Below are positions 1 through 12,985 of a DNA stretch of 64,000 nt, in pieces (position 1 is the stretch's first letter; every line of letters begins with the position of its first letter). The stretch spans positions 644,001 through 708,000 of the forward strand of contig JAWRVZ010000063.1 in the NCBI GenBank assembly GCA_037043235.1, written 5' to 3'. A program made the translations under genes and the position numbers. The stretch is from Rhodeus uyekii. Lineage: Eukaryota > Chordata > Actinopteri > Cypriniformes > Acheilognathidae. The notes under the pieces were generated by a model. It was given only the letters and a program-made list of their open reading frames with translations. It was not told the DNA's origin and did not search any database.

Positions 1-769
1 TCTGACTGCTGCAGATTAATTTCACCGTTGATAGGGTTGCCGTTGAAATGCATAAATTCAAGCTCCGGGTAATACGTCATGAGATTCTATCTCTTCCAAA
101 TTACAGCAGTTATGGTGTGAACATAGCAGAAGCTCGTTGTTTTGGTTCAGGAAGAACGGTAAAAGGCGGCTACTGTTTGGCTACTGTTTGTTTGGAACCC
201 ACAGTTACTGACGTCTGTCTGACTCTCCATGAAACTCACTGATGATGTGTGAGCAGGTGTGCGGAGGTATGGAAATACAGAAGGCAGAACAGGCAGACAG
301 AACACCGTATCATTGCATTCAGACTAGATGAACATTTCATGGTCCTACACCTTCCACAAATGAGATATATACACATATAAATACATTTAGACCACTTAAT
401 TTAGTTATTTCTCTTAGGATAATTACACAAAAATTGTAAATAAAATAAAAAATTCTAAATTCATACAATTTTATTTGTAACAAATCACAAATCTGCCTTT
501 AACCATATATTTGATTACAAATTGTATCATACCAACATGAGTTCCTCATGAAAGATGAATATTTGTAGGCCAACCCCCAGAAACACTTCCGATTCCATCG
601 TCCTGAAGTCAGTGGGTTTCTGGTTAAATGCTCGAAATAATGTCTGTCGTTAATAGAAGCTCAATATATTTTCCTTTATTCTATACCTATCTAAAATACA
701 CCCGGAAGAAAAACTTTTGAAACTTATTTTGAAAAAGGTAGTAAATAAATTGTGGTAAAATGGGACTAC
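1..769. other. intergenic, no gene seen
   Basis: AT-rich sequence with no splice-bounded open reading frame that I recognise. The reading frames present are short and lack any domain signature. No upstream fgfr4 neighbour (for example nsd1) exon is visible here. Confidence 0.5.
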
Positions 770-1125
770 TGTCATACACTGTGGAGCGTGTGCCATGCGG
801 AGAAGGACTCGGAAGCAGCGGGATAAACTGAAACACTCCTTGTTCAGAAAACGCAAAACAAAAGACTGAAAGCAAACCAAAACGGCACTTAACAGTGCAA
901 ACTCGAAACACGGAGCACGGCATCCACACACGAGCAACATCCACAAGGTAACGTTAACAAGAGACAAAGACATGGGAACACAGGAAGGCATATATGAACA
1001 AACATGGGATTATGAACAGTTGACGAGACTTGGGCAGTGATTAGACACAGATGGGAGCGTGCAGGACCTGGAAGATACATAAAGGAACCCGGATAGGACA
1101 GGCGCGACGAGACAAGGCTGTGACA
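770..1125 (-). mobile_element. LTR-like interspersed repeat, copy 1
   Basis: On the minus strand the segment begins TGTCA and ends TGACA, as in two related copies at 29336-29670 and (start less clear) 10496-10826. Shared stretches with the 29336 copy include the minus-strand text CCCATGTCTTTGTC, TTAACGTT, GTGTGGATGCCGTG and the closing CTGCTTCC...TCCGCAT. The size (about 350 bp) and the TG...CA ends suggest a solo LTR; the AATAAA seen in other copies is mutated here. No family name is assigned. A non-autonomous DNA element is the main alternative. Confidence 0.45.
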
Positions 1126-2393
1126 ACTACCGATTTTGTGGGTCAGGGACATTAAACAACATCCCACACAAGCAGGAAAACTTATCTACTCACTAGTCTG
1201 CCGCACTCTTGCAGAATACTCTAACTCAAACGCTCAGGGAAAATGCTTTTGAATAAAAACTGACTACTGTTCATAGACCATGTTTATCTTTTTACATCTG
1301 CCAATTAGATTTAGACTTCAAAATTCATAAAAGGAGTTTTTATTTGTGAAGATTATCGAGATCGAGAAAACCTTTGAACTTTTGTTGGGCACAAAGTTTA
1401 TTTTCTGGAATAATCTAAAAGCCTAAAAGCCAATGGAATAATCCCTTGAGTTTTTGTCAAGGAAACCAGGGTGATGCTGACTTCTGGGATGGCCCACAAA
1501 AATACGTCATCACTGAAGCACTCAATTATGTCCCCGGCTCAAACCTACCAAGCAATAAGTGATCAATCATCATTAGATACTAAAAGTGAGTTTCATTCCA
1601 CAATTCCTCACATTTCAATGCAAAGACAAGCAGCTGAAGGACCACTCTGTTTGCGCAGCTCAAATGTCATCCATATTTGCTCTTCGATAAGCAGCTGAAT
1701 CCATACTGAACACAATGGCGCTCGCATCACCAATGGACCTATGGTCTTTTTTGTTCCTATTTCCCAATGCCTTTCCCAAGAAACAAAGGAGTTTCGTGAG
1801 AGAAAGTAGTATTATGATTTGGAGAGGAATTTCTTGGGGTTAAGGTTTATCGAAGAGGTTTTCAAATGTAATTTTGGTTTGGTAAACTGAAGAACAGGAG
1901 CTGCCATTGATGTGAATACGTCTTGTCCAGAAGCCTGTGGTAATTTGCAGGATGTATTGTGCTGAGGTCCTCAGCCCTGGCTTGGAGGAGCTCTCATTAA
2001 TGCAAGAGGCGCTGTGCTTCCTTTGTTGTGCTAATCAGGCACAGATGTGGACACCCAAAACTGCGGGAAATCTCCAGGGAGAGTGAACTAACACTCAAGA
2101 AAATACATTTATTTCAAAAGGAAATAAGCATAAAAGATTCATTTGAACTAAGCATAATAATATCATTAAAAATACAGTAATATAAATTCATGATTAAAGT
2201 CGTAATTCCAATTAAAGCTCAAAATAAGTCAAATGTCAAAACTATTTTTTTTAAATGCATTTAGTTTAAGTGGAAATAAACTTATAATTCAATTTAAAAT
2301 GTCATTGAATTAAAAGTGTAAAATATGAATTTAATTGAAAAAAGTCAAATCAAGTCAATGATCAAAAACAATATATTTAAAAACTATATTAGG
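1126..2393. other. intergenic, no gene seen
   Basis: No coding exon recognised. Around 1950-2075 the sequence becomes less AT-rich and more complex (with ATTAATGCAAG and GCTAATCAGG homeodomain-like sites), which could be a regulatory element, but this is only an impression by eye. Confidence 0.35.
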
Positions 2394-2570
2394 TTACACT
2401 TTATTTTAAGATGATGTAGTTGCATTACACTTGCTCAAATAAGTACTGAGTAATATTAATAAACTACATACATACTTAATATAGAGTTATGGTTAGGGTT
2501 TGGTTTAGGGATATGCATAATTACAAGTTAGTTATTACTATAGAAAGTATAGTGTCTATTTTAAATCTGA
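2394..2570. mobile_element. MITE-like fragment (GGTTACACTTTATTTTAAG end)
   Basis: Starts with GGTTACACTTTATTTTAAG, a terminal sequence very common in cyprinid genomes, and carries the internal phrase GTTATGGTTAGGGTTTGGTTTAGGG typical of the same repeat (recognised from memory). The right terminal inverted repeat is degraded, so the end is approximate. No coding capacity. Confidence 0.45.
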
Positions 2571-3563
2571 ATGAATGCACTAAACATTAAATTACGTAAA
2601 CATTACATAATAATTATAATAATAATTATAATTATAATAATATAAAAATAATAATGTAAAAATCTAACATAAATTAATAATTAAAGTCATAATTCTGGTG
2701 AAAGCACTAAACAAAATAAAAACTATTTTTATTCTAAATATAAATAAACTTAATAAAGTGTAAAATATAATTAAATCATCATTTGAATCACAAGCCAAGT
2801 TTAAGTTTCTTTGAAATTTAAATTAAATAAATTAAACAATAACAAACAATACACAATTTAATAATATAATAAAAAAAGTCATATATTGTAATACTAAGCT
2901 CAAGCCTTTTTCAAACAGACATCTTAAAAGCATTCGTAATGTTTTTGCTGGTCCAGTTTCCCTCTGGCGCTGTCGAGCAGGACCCTGATGCCGCACTCCA
3001 GGTGGCACCTGGTCCCTCCTGTCTCTGTTTGGAGTGTAGGTCCTTTTGTCTATCAAACCGTGACTGAAATTTCAAAATCCAAACATACCAAAACCCACAC
3101 CCACCCCCGGGAACCATCCCCCTTTTGTCTCAGGAGAATGTGAAGGCGGTTTACCTCTCTCTTCTGGAGATGAGTTCAAGAGCGACGCGCCCCCGAGCGT
3201 TACGGTCATGAGAGCGAGATATGGAATCTCCAGAGGGTTTTAAGAGGGTCTTCTTCTCGGCACCCACCCGTGGCTTCCTGGGGCCAGGTGTAGATCAGGG
3301 GCGGGAGGGCTTTTATAAACAAGATTACTGTGTTGTTCTGATCCATACATGCACATCGCAGGCACACCTGTTGCCTGCTGGTCAAAACACTGAAGAGTGA
3401 CTGATTGAGATGAACTGTTTCGAGTGCTCAGAGCACATCAATCATCATAACTGCCTCCCCTATAAACCAAGACAATGTGGCAGATATGAACTTCATCATT
3501 TAATCACCAGCAGACTGTGTAAGCAATTATATCTGGAGAAAGGTCAGTTTGAAGGTTACATTA
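2571..3563. other. intergenic, AT-rich then GC-rich
   Basis: 2571-2900 is nearly all A/T. 2930-3320 is clearly richer in G/C with CCACCCCCGGG and GCGACGCGCCCCCGAGCG. No reading frame with splice sites or a known domain is seen, and the GC-rich part is not assigned. Confidence 0.35.
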
Positions 3564-3716
3564 ATTTACATTCATGCATTTGGCAGAGACTTTTATCCAA
3601 AGTGACTTTGCATTCAAGAAACACATTCTAATCAGTTCTTGCTTTTTCTGGGAATCGAACCCATGAGCTTGGCGTTGCAAGTGCCACACTTTACTGTTTG
3701 AGCTACAGGAAAGCCC
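3564..3716 (-). mobile_element. tRNA-derived SINE, HAmo-like, copy 1
   Basis: Read on the minus strand it starts GCTTTCCTGTAGCTCAAAC (Pol III A-box region), contains a B-box-like GGTTCGATTCCCAG, then the linker GCAAGAACTGAT and the tail TTTGGATAAAAG...TGCCAAATGCATGAATGTAA. The same order is found at 23115-23240 (plus) and 59536-59700 (minus). The layout matches cyprinid HAmo-type SINEs as I remember them; the family name is not checked. Confidence 0.7.
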
Positions 3717-6060
3717 TCAAATGCCTATGAATAAAAACGTACAAATGCAATCATATGAATTCATAGCTACCAATTGGCCAGATTTGCTATTAAAGTGCTG
3801 CATTAAAAACGGACACAATTGATTGAAAAAAGTTGTCTGCCACCATTAGCATTTTGTTTCAAATTCACAAAATATTCATGACCCTAGAATATTTTGTTGC
3901 ATGAATATCTGTACATGCAATATATCACAAGAAAGAACAGAACAAAAACTGTTTTAATCAACACCTGTGGGAATGTGGGAAAACAACATTTTGAGCAAAA
4001 AGCTGAATTAAAAAAAAATTACATTCAGATTACATTAACTATGATGATCAAAACACAGATGGAGTAAATCGACTCCACCAATTCTTACACAGTCCTATAA
4101 CTCGTCCTGGGTTGACGTTTGTCATATTTATCTATAAAATATGTATTGTATATTTTATGTATTATGTTTAATATAGTATTACTTTACATATACATTTGTA
4201 TATGCTATTGCTTGTTTCTGCTTCTTCTTCGCGTCTTTTGATCAGGAAATTTTGTACTCTTTCAGAATATGTGTCATATCACCTCCTACCTTATAACAGC
4301 GAAAACATGGAATTTCCATCAATGGCGGAGAAAGAGCTAATAATCAGTGGAGTATGAGCATATCGTACAAAAACGTACTGAGCTCGGACAAATTCATAAG
4401 AATTGGCCAAAATTTTGCACAAATCATAAAATAGCTGGAGACGCTCCAGATAATAGCAGACAATTTTGTGGCCAGCAGACTTTATACTGGACCTCATTAT
4501 TGATTTATTATTGATTTATCAAAATCAAGCACTCCAAAAAGGGTAAAAACTGGGTAAAAATGAAATCAAGCCTGATGACATCTACTTGTGTCAGTCTACT
4601 TGGAGTAGCAAAATCTTCATTCAAAGGGTAAAACTAAAGAAGCGAAATCTAATCTCAGCACATCCTATTGTTTACACATGAGCCCCCATTAAAAGAAACT
4701 TCACTTCATCCCGCAACAATGTGTCACATGAGCGAAAAGCTGAGAGGCAAACTCCTCAGCTTCCCGGATTCCTCAGAAACTACGAGAAGCTCTTAATCAG
4801 GCCAAACAATGCAACCTCCAGCTCCTGCTTTCTTCAGTGACCTGATCTAATAAGCTGCAGAGAACTTTGAGCCGATCCCCCTGGATTACCTCTGAAGACA
4901 GGCCACAGCAGGAAGCCCTGGAGAAGAACCCTGGAAACTCCTTAATTTAAACCGGGGATTGCGACCCTTTGAACCCCACAAGGCCGGTCCACAAAGGGGG
5001 TGGTGGAGCCAACAAAGGATAGTGTGACATTGTCAAACAGGCTCAATGTCTTCATAAGACACCTTCTTGAAGAAAAGAAACCTCGGGAATCTGTCACAAG
5101 CACTTGGAGTGAAGTGACCTGAAGCACATCATCGAGCTAATATTCACTGGCTTGCGTTGATGAATTAAAATAGTCAGTTGTGATCTGGCTCGAACTTCAG
5201 CGCTCAGATTCCAGCTCGAAAAACATTCGGTCACGAATGTTGGACGTCTCCAAAGCATTGGAAGACGAGAACATTGAGATTTCAAAAACACAGCAAGCAT
5301 GCCTCGCATCGCAGATAGCCCGAAAAGGGCAGTTTCTCGGAGATCTGGATGATCTGGGAAGATCCAGTTACATGTAATTCCAACTATGTTATTTCTGCTT
5401 GCGCATGTCTTGATCCCTTTAGTGCAAGCTTTATGAACATAAACATGGACTTCGGGGTTTCTGTTTGGGTGCTCTGTTTCTGTTTCTGGCTGTAATCAAT
5501 ACTCCACCAAATATGGTTTTGTTTCCATGGAGATAACATCTATAGCAATTGGACATAATCCTCAAAAGAAAGGCCCTCGGATGAAAAGCTAGTCAGGGTG
5601 AACCAAAATACACATGGGACCTCCTGAGATCATCGCAGCTCGGAACATATTTACTGAGTGTAATCTCTTGATTCTTTCATTTGTGCGATGTCAAAGGGCT
5701 GTCCTGCTTAGGCGATGCTTGTATGGGTAATTCTGCAAAATAAATCAGACATGCACAAAAACATACGTGCACTTGTATTATAAATACACACGTGTGTGAT
5801 GGGAGTACCTGTCATGGCTATATCAGGACTTGTGTCTGGAGTGAGAGTGTGAATTGCCTCATGACGAGAGCTGTTACATTCACACAATGGATTGTTGCTT
5901 TAATGAGACAATGATATATTCACCTAATTTACTCTCACAGAATTGGAGTTTTAAATAATGATTAACTAACCTGGCCCCTAACCCTGACACAAATACACAT
6001 ACGGAAAACCCTGATGGTGGAGGAAACAGTCCTAAATTGTTTTAAATTTCATATTAATGA
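3717..6060. other. intergenic, no gene seen
   Basis: No recognisable exon, repeat or RNA. Short open frames are scattered and unremarkable. 4700-4960 is somewhat GC-richer but has no identifiable feature. Confidence 0.4.
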
Positions 6061-6530
<470 letters not shown>

Positions 6531-7607
6531 AACATATTTTTTTTGCATATGTAATAATTTTATATTGAGCACTTACAAGTCAAAATTATTTTTTTAAATG
6601 TTAAAAACTGTTGTTGTTTTAGACTAAAAATAGTTACAAAATCTAAGGCTGAAATTATCCACAAAAAAGAAAATTCTTTAAAATAATTCTTTGTTCTTTC
6701 AACATTTGTTTTCAGAAAGTTGTGAAAAAGAAGATTAGTCAAAGAGTTTCATTAGAACAGAGACCAATTACAAAAGAAACTGCATTCAAAACGTATGATA
6801 TTCACGCTCGTCAATTAACACATAAACTCTTACTTTAAGAAATCATTCACACATTCTATCAAATTCATCAATAGCCATGAGTTCAGAGAAGGTTCATCGA
6901 GAGTACCCTCATTTCTAGTGGAAAAAGAAAGAGAAAAGCGGAGAAGAAAGAAGAAGAGCAGTGAAAACAGTGGCTGCAGTGATATCCATCTCTGTAAAAA
7001 CAGTTGGGTGTGGGACCCTCGCAGAATATGTTTGGCAGCAGAAGTCAACTTGCATTACAAAGTAGACCTCTCTGTCACGCCATTGTCTGGCCCGGTCCAG
7101 CTAATAATTAACACAAACACGAGACAATAGCTTGGGTCCAATAAGTGTTGCAGTTAATGAGCGACTAGCCCCACCTTGCATTCACATGCTCTGTTGTTAG
7201 ACCGTTCACTTGCTGCAAACCTGGCTAATTATTCACACCGCTGTCTCCCCTATCACAGCCATCAGTGGAGCTGGCCATTAGCATAGTCATGCAAGTATCA
7301 ATACTTTTCAGACCCTTTCAGGCCTCCCAGCTGGACGAAGCGTAAGGGCCATCCAGCGTATCACTAATGTAATCAGATAAGAAGGAGGTGGGGAGGACAA
7401 GAAGAATGTTGCTGTTGATTTGTTGCCAACATACATTTGGGGAATGTGGTTCTCAGATGCTGCATTCCCTTTGACTTTGCATTAGGGGGGTCTTTTAATT
7501 AAAATGACCTCCATATATGGGATCACTTTAAAAAAGATAAAAGCCATTTATATCTTTACCCATTTATATTGTGTGAGAAAAATAGTGAATACAATGTCAA
7601 ATTTAGT
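6531..7607. other. intergenic; complex block at 7136-7420
   Basis: No exon recognised. 7136-7420 is compositionally complex (no runs, balanced bases, several TAAT/ATTA cores such as GGCTAATTATTCAC and CATTAGCATAGTCATGCAA) and may be a conserved noncoding element upstream of fgfr4. This is inference from composition only. Confidence 0.35.
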
Positions 7608-7653
7608 AAATGTTATTTATTTTAGTAATCTATTATTAACATTATCCATATAC

Positions 7654-7697
<44 letters not shown>

Positions 7698-7712
7698 AGT
7701 AAAAGAAGAAAC

Positions 7713-7756
<44 letters not shown>

Positions 7757-7837
7757 AGTAAAAAAAGAAACGTATATATATATATATATACGTATATGGA
7801 TAATGTTAACAATAGATTACTAAAATAAATAACATTT
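7608..7837. repeat. long inverted repeat around (TA)n tracts
   Basis: The left arm (about 7608-7658, starting AAATGTTATTTATTTTAG) and the right arm (about 7787-7837, ending ACTAAAATAAATAACATTT) are reverse complements over about 51 bp with one mismatch seen. Between them are three (TA)n tracts separated by two near-identical units ending AAACAGTAAAA(G/A)AAGAAACG. The whole unit could extrude as a cruciform. Confidence 0.85.
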
Positions 7838-7840
7838 ATT

Positions 7841-7876
7841 TACAATAACAATAACAATAACAATAACAATAACAAT

Positions 7877-7912
<36 letters not shown>

Positions 7913-8005
7913 CAGTGATTTAAAAACAGTAAGATATAAAAAAAAATTACTGTTTTTTTCTGTTTTCTTTTTTTCTTTCTTTTTTTTACTGTTTTCTTTA
8001 TTTTA
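7841..8005. repeat. (CAATAA)n, (TA)n and pyrimidine tracts
   Basis: A tandem CAATAA array (about 7843-7880) is followed by (AT)n (7880-7908) and then ACAGT-flanked poly-A and poly-T/C-rich sequence. This is low-complexity DNA contiguous with the inverted repeat to its left. Confidence 0.85.
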
Positions 8006-10384
8006 GGCTTGGGCATTGACACAAATTTTACGATCCAATATGACTTCTATTCGATTTCTATATCGATTAATTGGGGTGGGTTTACCATAGTCTAAATTGC
8101 AAAATTTCTCAAAGAAAACAATCTATCTCAAATAACGCTGTAGAATTAACCATTTGCAGGCTACGTACATTTAAAATATTTTAATTTTTAATAAGTATTA
8201 ATATTTTAATACGTACATTTAATTATTTTACACAAAAAACGTTTTTTATAATAAGCCAGTAATAATAGGCCTAAAACTTGTATTATTCTACTTGTTTTTT
8301 TTTTTTACTTTGTTTTTAAATATTAATATTTAAATAGTGGCTGTCATAAAAACATGACAGATTAATTCAAACATACCTTAAATATTGAAGAGCAGGTTGG
8401 CCTAAGTGAAATGCAATGAATAGTGCATTTAGAAACTGAATGGCTTTTCTGAGGTAAATGTAACATTACGTGACATTGTTTACAATCTGTTTTATTGACG
8501 TCTTTCCACGGTTGAAACACTGATTGAGTGATCACATGAGACATGACAAGTTGTACTGTATCTTTCAACATGTTTATTTCGTGCTGCTACTAGTAGTAAA
8601 GCGATCTGTCCCGCCAAAGCGCCAAAACAGTATGTATTGGTTGAATTAAAATTGACAGAATTTGAAAGCTGAGAATTTGCTTCATATCAATAGTAACAAA
8701 GCACAAAGCTTATTGTGATTCGTTGGATGGCAGGTACGCTACAAACTGTATTCATATGTAAGAGATCGATTCTTGATCGATGTCAGTTCATAAAAATGAG
8801 AATGATTACATTCGAAAAATCGATATTTGTAACCCAGCCCTATTGTTTTTCCGTGTAAACATGTTAACATATAAACGTATAAAAATGTAAACATAGTATA
8901 ACGATGTCATATTTTTTCACAGTTTTTCCCCACATCCCAGTTTGAAAGCACCTGCATTAAGTAGTTTCGTTCCTGCCTAGAAAAGGTCTAAAGTACCATA
9001 AACACATTTCATGATTGTTTGGACGTGTTTTATGATCCGTGTGTCATACATTACTGCACTCTATTGCTTTCAGGATTGTCATTGACATGCAGGGAAAATC
9101 GAGAGAGAGTCACACTAAACCTTAAACCAAACCGTGTGTAGCAAAATACCAAAATACTTTAAAAAAAAAATCTGTGTATGCTTTAAAAGTGTATATGCTG
9201 GTGTAATATCATTCTGAGGTTATCTCTTACAGTTTGAACTGTAATACAGTAACATTAAGGCAGCCCCTTGCACAAACACTTGCTTGTAATTGTGTCTGTG
9301 TTGCCCAACAACATGAGTGAACTTTAGACCCACCTACATCCCATTCAGCCAAACAGCTAGTTAGAATAATGTAGTATGAACATCAACAGTGCACTGGCTA
9401 TCAACCATCAACATACACACGTATTTATGACTGGAATTGAGGGAGTTTTCATTGGAGGGAAACTCAATATTGAGTGGTAAAAATGTTGTGTTTTCAAGCC
9501 AAGGATTCCTTGCATAGTTGAGAGTGATGTGAAATTATTAATGGCAGAGGTCGTTGGTGTTCTTCCCTCTTGTTTGTGAGCTTGTCGAGAAATTAATTGT
9601 TTTTTGTACATATGGACATTCACATGTAAAACAAATATGTAGAATCTGCTTTGAGAGCAACAAGTGGGCAAAAGCCATTGCTTCTTATATTTTTCGAGGT
9701 AAACACTAGATATAATCATGATATAATTTGTGTACCTGATTACCCTGGTCAACCAAAGCTTTGAGGAGAGAGTTCTTTTGAGGGGACGGTTAGAAGTGGA
9801 TCTGCGCGGCAACGGAGAAGCTCCAGATAATAGGCTTTAATGGGGCATTCGCATTCAGCAGGCTGTAACAAAGACCGGGCAGTGGGATTTGGGAGAGGGG
9901 CCGATTGTTACTCCAGAGTGCTTTAATTCCTGGCCTTGGAGACACAAGCTGAGGACGACGGTGGTGGGGGGGAAATCTGCCATTGTTCAAGGGAATGTCA
10001 GCGGTTTTTAGAAGAGAGGCCAGAGGATCAAGTTAGAAAAAGTAAGAGATAAACAGACAGAGGGAAAGAGCGGGATGGACAGTGAGATAGCCTAGAGAAG
10101 GAATAGGAGAATAGATAGAGGAATATGCAGAATGTTTTGTTATTCATCCAAGCAGCAGAAAGGCAGCCGCTCTGCCCAGCGTGCCACGGTGCACTTGTAT
10201 ATAAGGAGCTGGAGGGTGGCGTTGGGCACTGAGCAGCACACTTCTTTCTGGCATACAATGTGTCTGGCACCTTCCATCCTAATTCACAGCCAGTCCTCTG
10301 AATGGTTTCTGTGCTAAATAAACATTTTAAATATATATTTATTATGTACTATTTACATTAATGTGGTTCAGATAACATAATAGT
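8006..10384. other. intergenic, no gene seen
   Basis: No exon, RNA gene or full repeat recognised. The longest open frames (for example minus 9408-9812, 134 codons) show no domain, no bounded splice signals and ordinary intergenic composition. Confidence 0.4.
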
Positions 10385-10490
10385 CATAGTTATAATAATA
10401 ATAATAATTCATTACATTTATATAGCGCTTTATCAAAGACATTCTCAAAGCGCTTACATAGACGGGGGAATCTCCTCAACCGCCACTAGA
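10385..10490. repeat. teleost interspersed repeat fragment (AGCGCTTT...AAAGCGCT)
   Basis: Contains ATTTATATAGCGCTTTATC and TCTCAAAGCGCTTACATAG followed by GGGGAATCTCCTC, phrases I recognise as one end of a widespread teleost repeat whose other part may be at 44475-44695. Truncated; no coding capacity. Confidence 0.5.
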
Positions 10491-10495
10491 GTTAT

Positions 10496-10826
10496 GCTGT
10501 GTCTCCACACTCTTCCTGTTTCCTTCCGTGTGCTTTCCCTCACCTGTTGTGTCATCACTTCCCTCGTTAGTCTTGTCACCTGTTCCCCATCAGTCCTGGT
10601 GTATATTAGCTTGCATGTGTTATTTAGTTTTTGTCTGTCGTTGATGATATAGATGCGTTGGTGTACTCATCGCTGGTCTCCATTGGACTTGAAATATATC
10701 CAGTATTGCACAAGAGCTCGTTTGTTTTCTTTTCCAAGTGTTTCTTTTGCGTTTTAAATAAAGTGAATTTGCAACGATTTCTGCCTTCCTCACCTCATTC
10801 GCTGCTCTGGCACCACATGCCTGACA
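10496..10826 (+). mobile_element. LTR-like interspersed repeat, copy 2
   Basis: Contains a run of family phrases: CACCTGTTGTGTCATCACTT, CTCGTTAGTC, a possible TATA region GGTGTATATTAGC, TTTTGCGTTTTAAATAAAG (poly(A)-signal-like) and a TGACA end. The arrangement of promoter-like sequence, AATAAA and TG/CA termini resembles a solo LTR. Related copies lie at 770-1125, 29336-29670 and 31029-31388. Confidence 0.45.
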
Positions 10827-11026
10827 ACAGTATTTTTAGTTTCTATTTATTAAGGCAGTCTACGTCGTTGTATTAACTCAAATTTTTGATTTAACTCAAC
10901 TCAAATATTCTAAGGCGATTGTAACTACTTTTTAAAGTAAAACCAATAATTATTTTTTACAGTATATATATTAATGTGGTGGTTATTTTTTCAATAAATC
11001 TAATAATAAAAATGCTTAATTTTGGA

Positions 11027-11033
<7 letters not shown>

Positions 11034-11085
<52 letters not shown>

Positions 11086-11112
11086 GTCTATCTATCTATC
11101 TATCTATCATCT
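11034..11112. repeat. (TCTA)n microsatellite
   Basis: A run of TCTA/TCTG tetranucleotides with a few interruptions. The open frame through it is not a gene. Confidence 0.95.
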
Positions 11113-11282
11113 GTCTGTGTATCTAATATATTTGGTTTGTGTTCTTTGTAAAAATGTTATATTAGTTGGATTGGTTTTCTAATGTATAATAATGTATATA
11201 TTTATTATTGAGTGATGTTTAGTCTTTTATCTGCATAATGTGTTTGATCAGTTAACCTATATGTGTATGAAATGAATGTGCA

Positions 11283-11386
11283 CTGTGTGTATGAGTGAGT
11301 GTGTGTGTGAGAAAGAGTGAGAGTGAGAGAGAGTGTCTGTGTGTGAGAAAGAGATTGAGTGTGTTTGTGTGTGTGTGTGTGTAATG
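11283..11386. repeat. (GT/GA)-rich low-complexity tract
   Basis: Alternating GTGTGTG and GAGAGAG runs of about 100 bp. On the minus strand this gives His/Thr/Ser-rich spurious frames. Confidence 0.9.
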
Positions 11387-12121
11387 AAAGGTGTTAGAAC
11401 CTGAGCTTCTCTGGTCTTGGGGCTCGTTATGCCACAGATCTCTGATGAATGGGAGAAACGGGATCGTTTCAAACCAAGTGTCCCCCTCAGATCCGTCTCG
11501 TGAGCACGTTAAGCCCAAGGCTTTAGTTCATTATAACACCTGCACGCGCGCGGAAACTCGGCCATTATCACTGATATCAAAGCTTTCACGTTAACTTTAA
11601 TATGCGCTATGAGACACCCCGCAACGGACAGGAAAACGCGATTACTTTCCATTAGCTGCAAACATGTGTTATTTTGAATAAACATATGATCAGTCCTAAA
11701 TACGCTAATCCAGAAGAAAGAAGAAAAAGCGTGACATTTCTTAAAGACCTTCCCGACTAATAAATCAATTACGCGTGCATTGTGACGTCATGTCTAAAAG
11801 GATTAGGGCCTGGTGTGAAAGATAACACAATAATGTAATTAAGGGAAGGTGTCATTTACAGTTGTTGAATACAGAGCAAAGGAATTGCCTAATTTGTTTT
11901 CCCTGCTTATTTACAATGCAATAAATCTACGTGTTATTTAGAGTTATTTAGTCAGTCTATTTAGCCTCTCATATTAGTGAGGGATTATTCATTGTTTTTT
12001 GTCGAATTCTTACAAAAAGGACCTTAATTATTTTCTTCTATGATTATTTTTTTTTTCTAATTTCTGAAATAAGAGTTTATTTATTTTTTTGTGGGGCTTA
12101 AAGTCAAACATGTGACTGAAG
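11387..12121. other. fgfr4 upstream region, no motif assigned
   Basis: Noncoding sequence lying upstream of the probable fgfr4 first exon. It may include proximal regulatory sequence, but I cannot point to a specific site with confidence. Confidence 0.35.
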
Positions 12122-12151
12122 AATATATCTATCTATCTCTCTATCTATCTA

Positions 12152-12236
<85 letters not shown>
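12122..12236. repeat. (ATCT)n plus (TA)n microsatellite
   Basis: About 35 bp of ATCT repeats run into about 38 TA dinucleotides, ending just upstream of the GC-richer region that holds fgfr4 exon 1. Length variation here would alter spacing close to the promoter. Confidence 0.95.
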
Positions 12237-12237
<1 letters not shown>

Positions 12238-12439
12238 CTGGTTTCTGCCTCTGGGGGTTTGTTTTTGTGGGTGGGGGATTTAACACCCCTCTTCCTCCCC
12301 TCTCTCCCTCTCTCCCTCTGGTTTTAGCCCATTGTTGTGAACCTTCCCCTCGGAGAGCTGTTGTGTCCCACTGCCAGTCAGACGCTTGCTCTGCCCCGGA
12401 GTGCAAGCAGAGACTCTCAGACTCTTCAGTTTAAACTCA

Positions 12440-12985
12440 CCTAAAGCTGTGAGGAGCAAATCATCCTAGAGGAACTCGAGTGAGAGAGAGAGAGAGCGAG
12501 AGAGAGCAAAACCACTCCGCTGTCAGTGCGCGCAAATCACATTATTCATGTGAAATGAGACAGAGGGACGATACAATGTGTTTGGTATTGGATGCTTTCG
12601 CTCACACAATCTAAGACTGGAGTTGTTGTTGTTGTTTTTTTTTGTTTTTTTTTACATTTTGAGAAGAAAAGCAGACACGGTGTAAATCCTGCGAGTTTTT
12701 CTGTGGATATAGAGCGGAGACACGGAGCAGCTCCTCGGAGGAAAGCAGCGCTGGACTTTGAATCCGAAGATCAGAAGTCTGCACTATCAGCCTATCGCTT
12801 ATTTTTTATTTTTTATATGGATTTACCAGTGTAACTCAGACTTTCCCAAAAGTTGCTTATTGGATTTCCAAGGATAAATAATTGTGAAACTGTGAGGGGG
12901 GAAAAAGGACACATGAGTATCTCTAGGGCCACCGCGACCCAAGGGCACTAAGAACCACTGGTGCCTCAAAGACACACGAAAATAG
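12440..12985 (+). other. fgfr4: fgfr4 probable noncoding exon 1 (start uncertain)
   Basis: GC-richer sequence with GAGAGA tracts, ending at a donor AATAG/GTACAA at 12985/12986. The next acceptor is at 13800/13801 in front of the signal-peptide exon. FGFR genes usually begin with a noncoding exon, so this is a reasonable 5' UTR exon. The transcription start cannot be fixed from sequence alone. The exon carries a short upstream ORF at 12913-12951. Confidence 0.45.
12913..12951 (+). promoter_or_regulatory. uORF 1 in fgfr4 5' UTR (12 codons)
   Basis: ATG at 12913 is followed by 11 further codons and TAA at 12949-12951, entirely within the predicted first exon. It could reduce initiation at the main start if the exon is transcribed as proposed. 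Confidence 0.4.

Noticed and set aside
2930..3320. Possible GC-rich promoter and first exon of an upstream gene
   Set aside because: No coding exon, no known protein and no conserved neighbour could be recognised.
9408..9812. 134-codon minus-strand frame
   Set aside because: No similarity recognised and no exon partners; chance frame.
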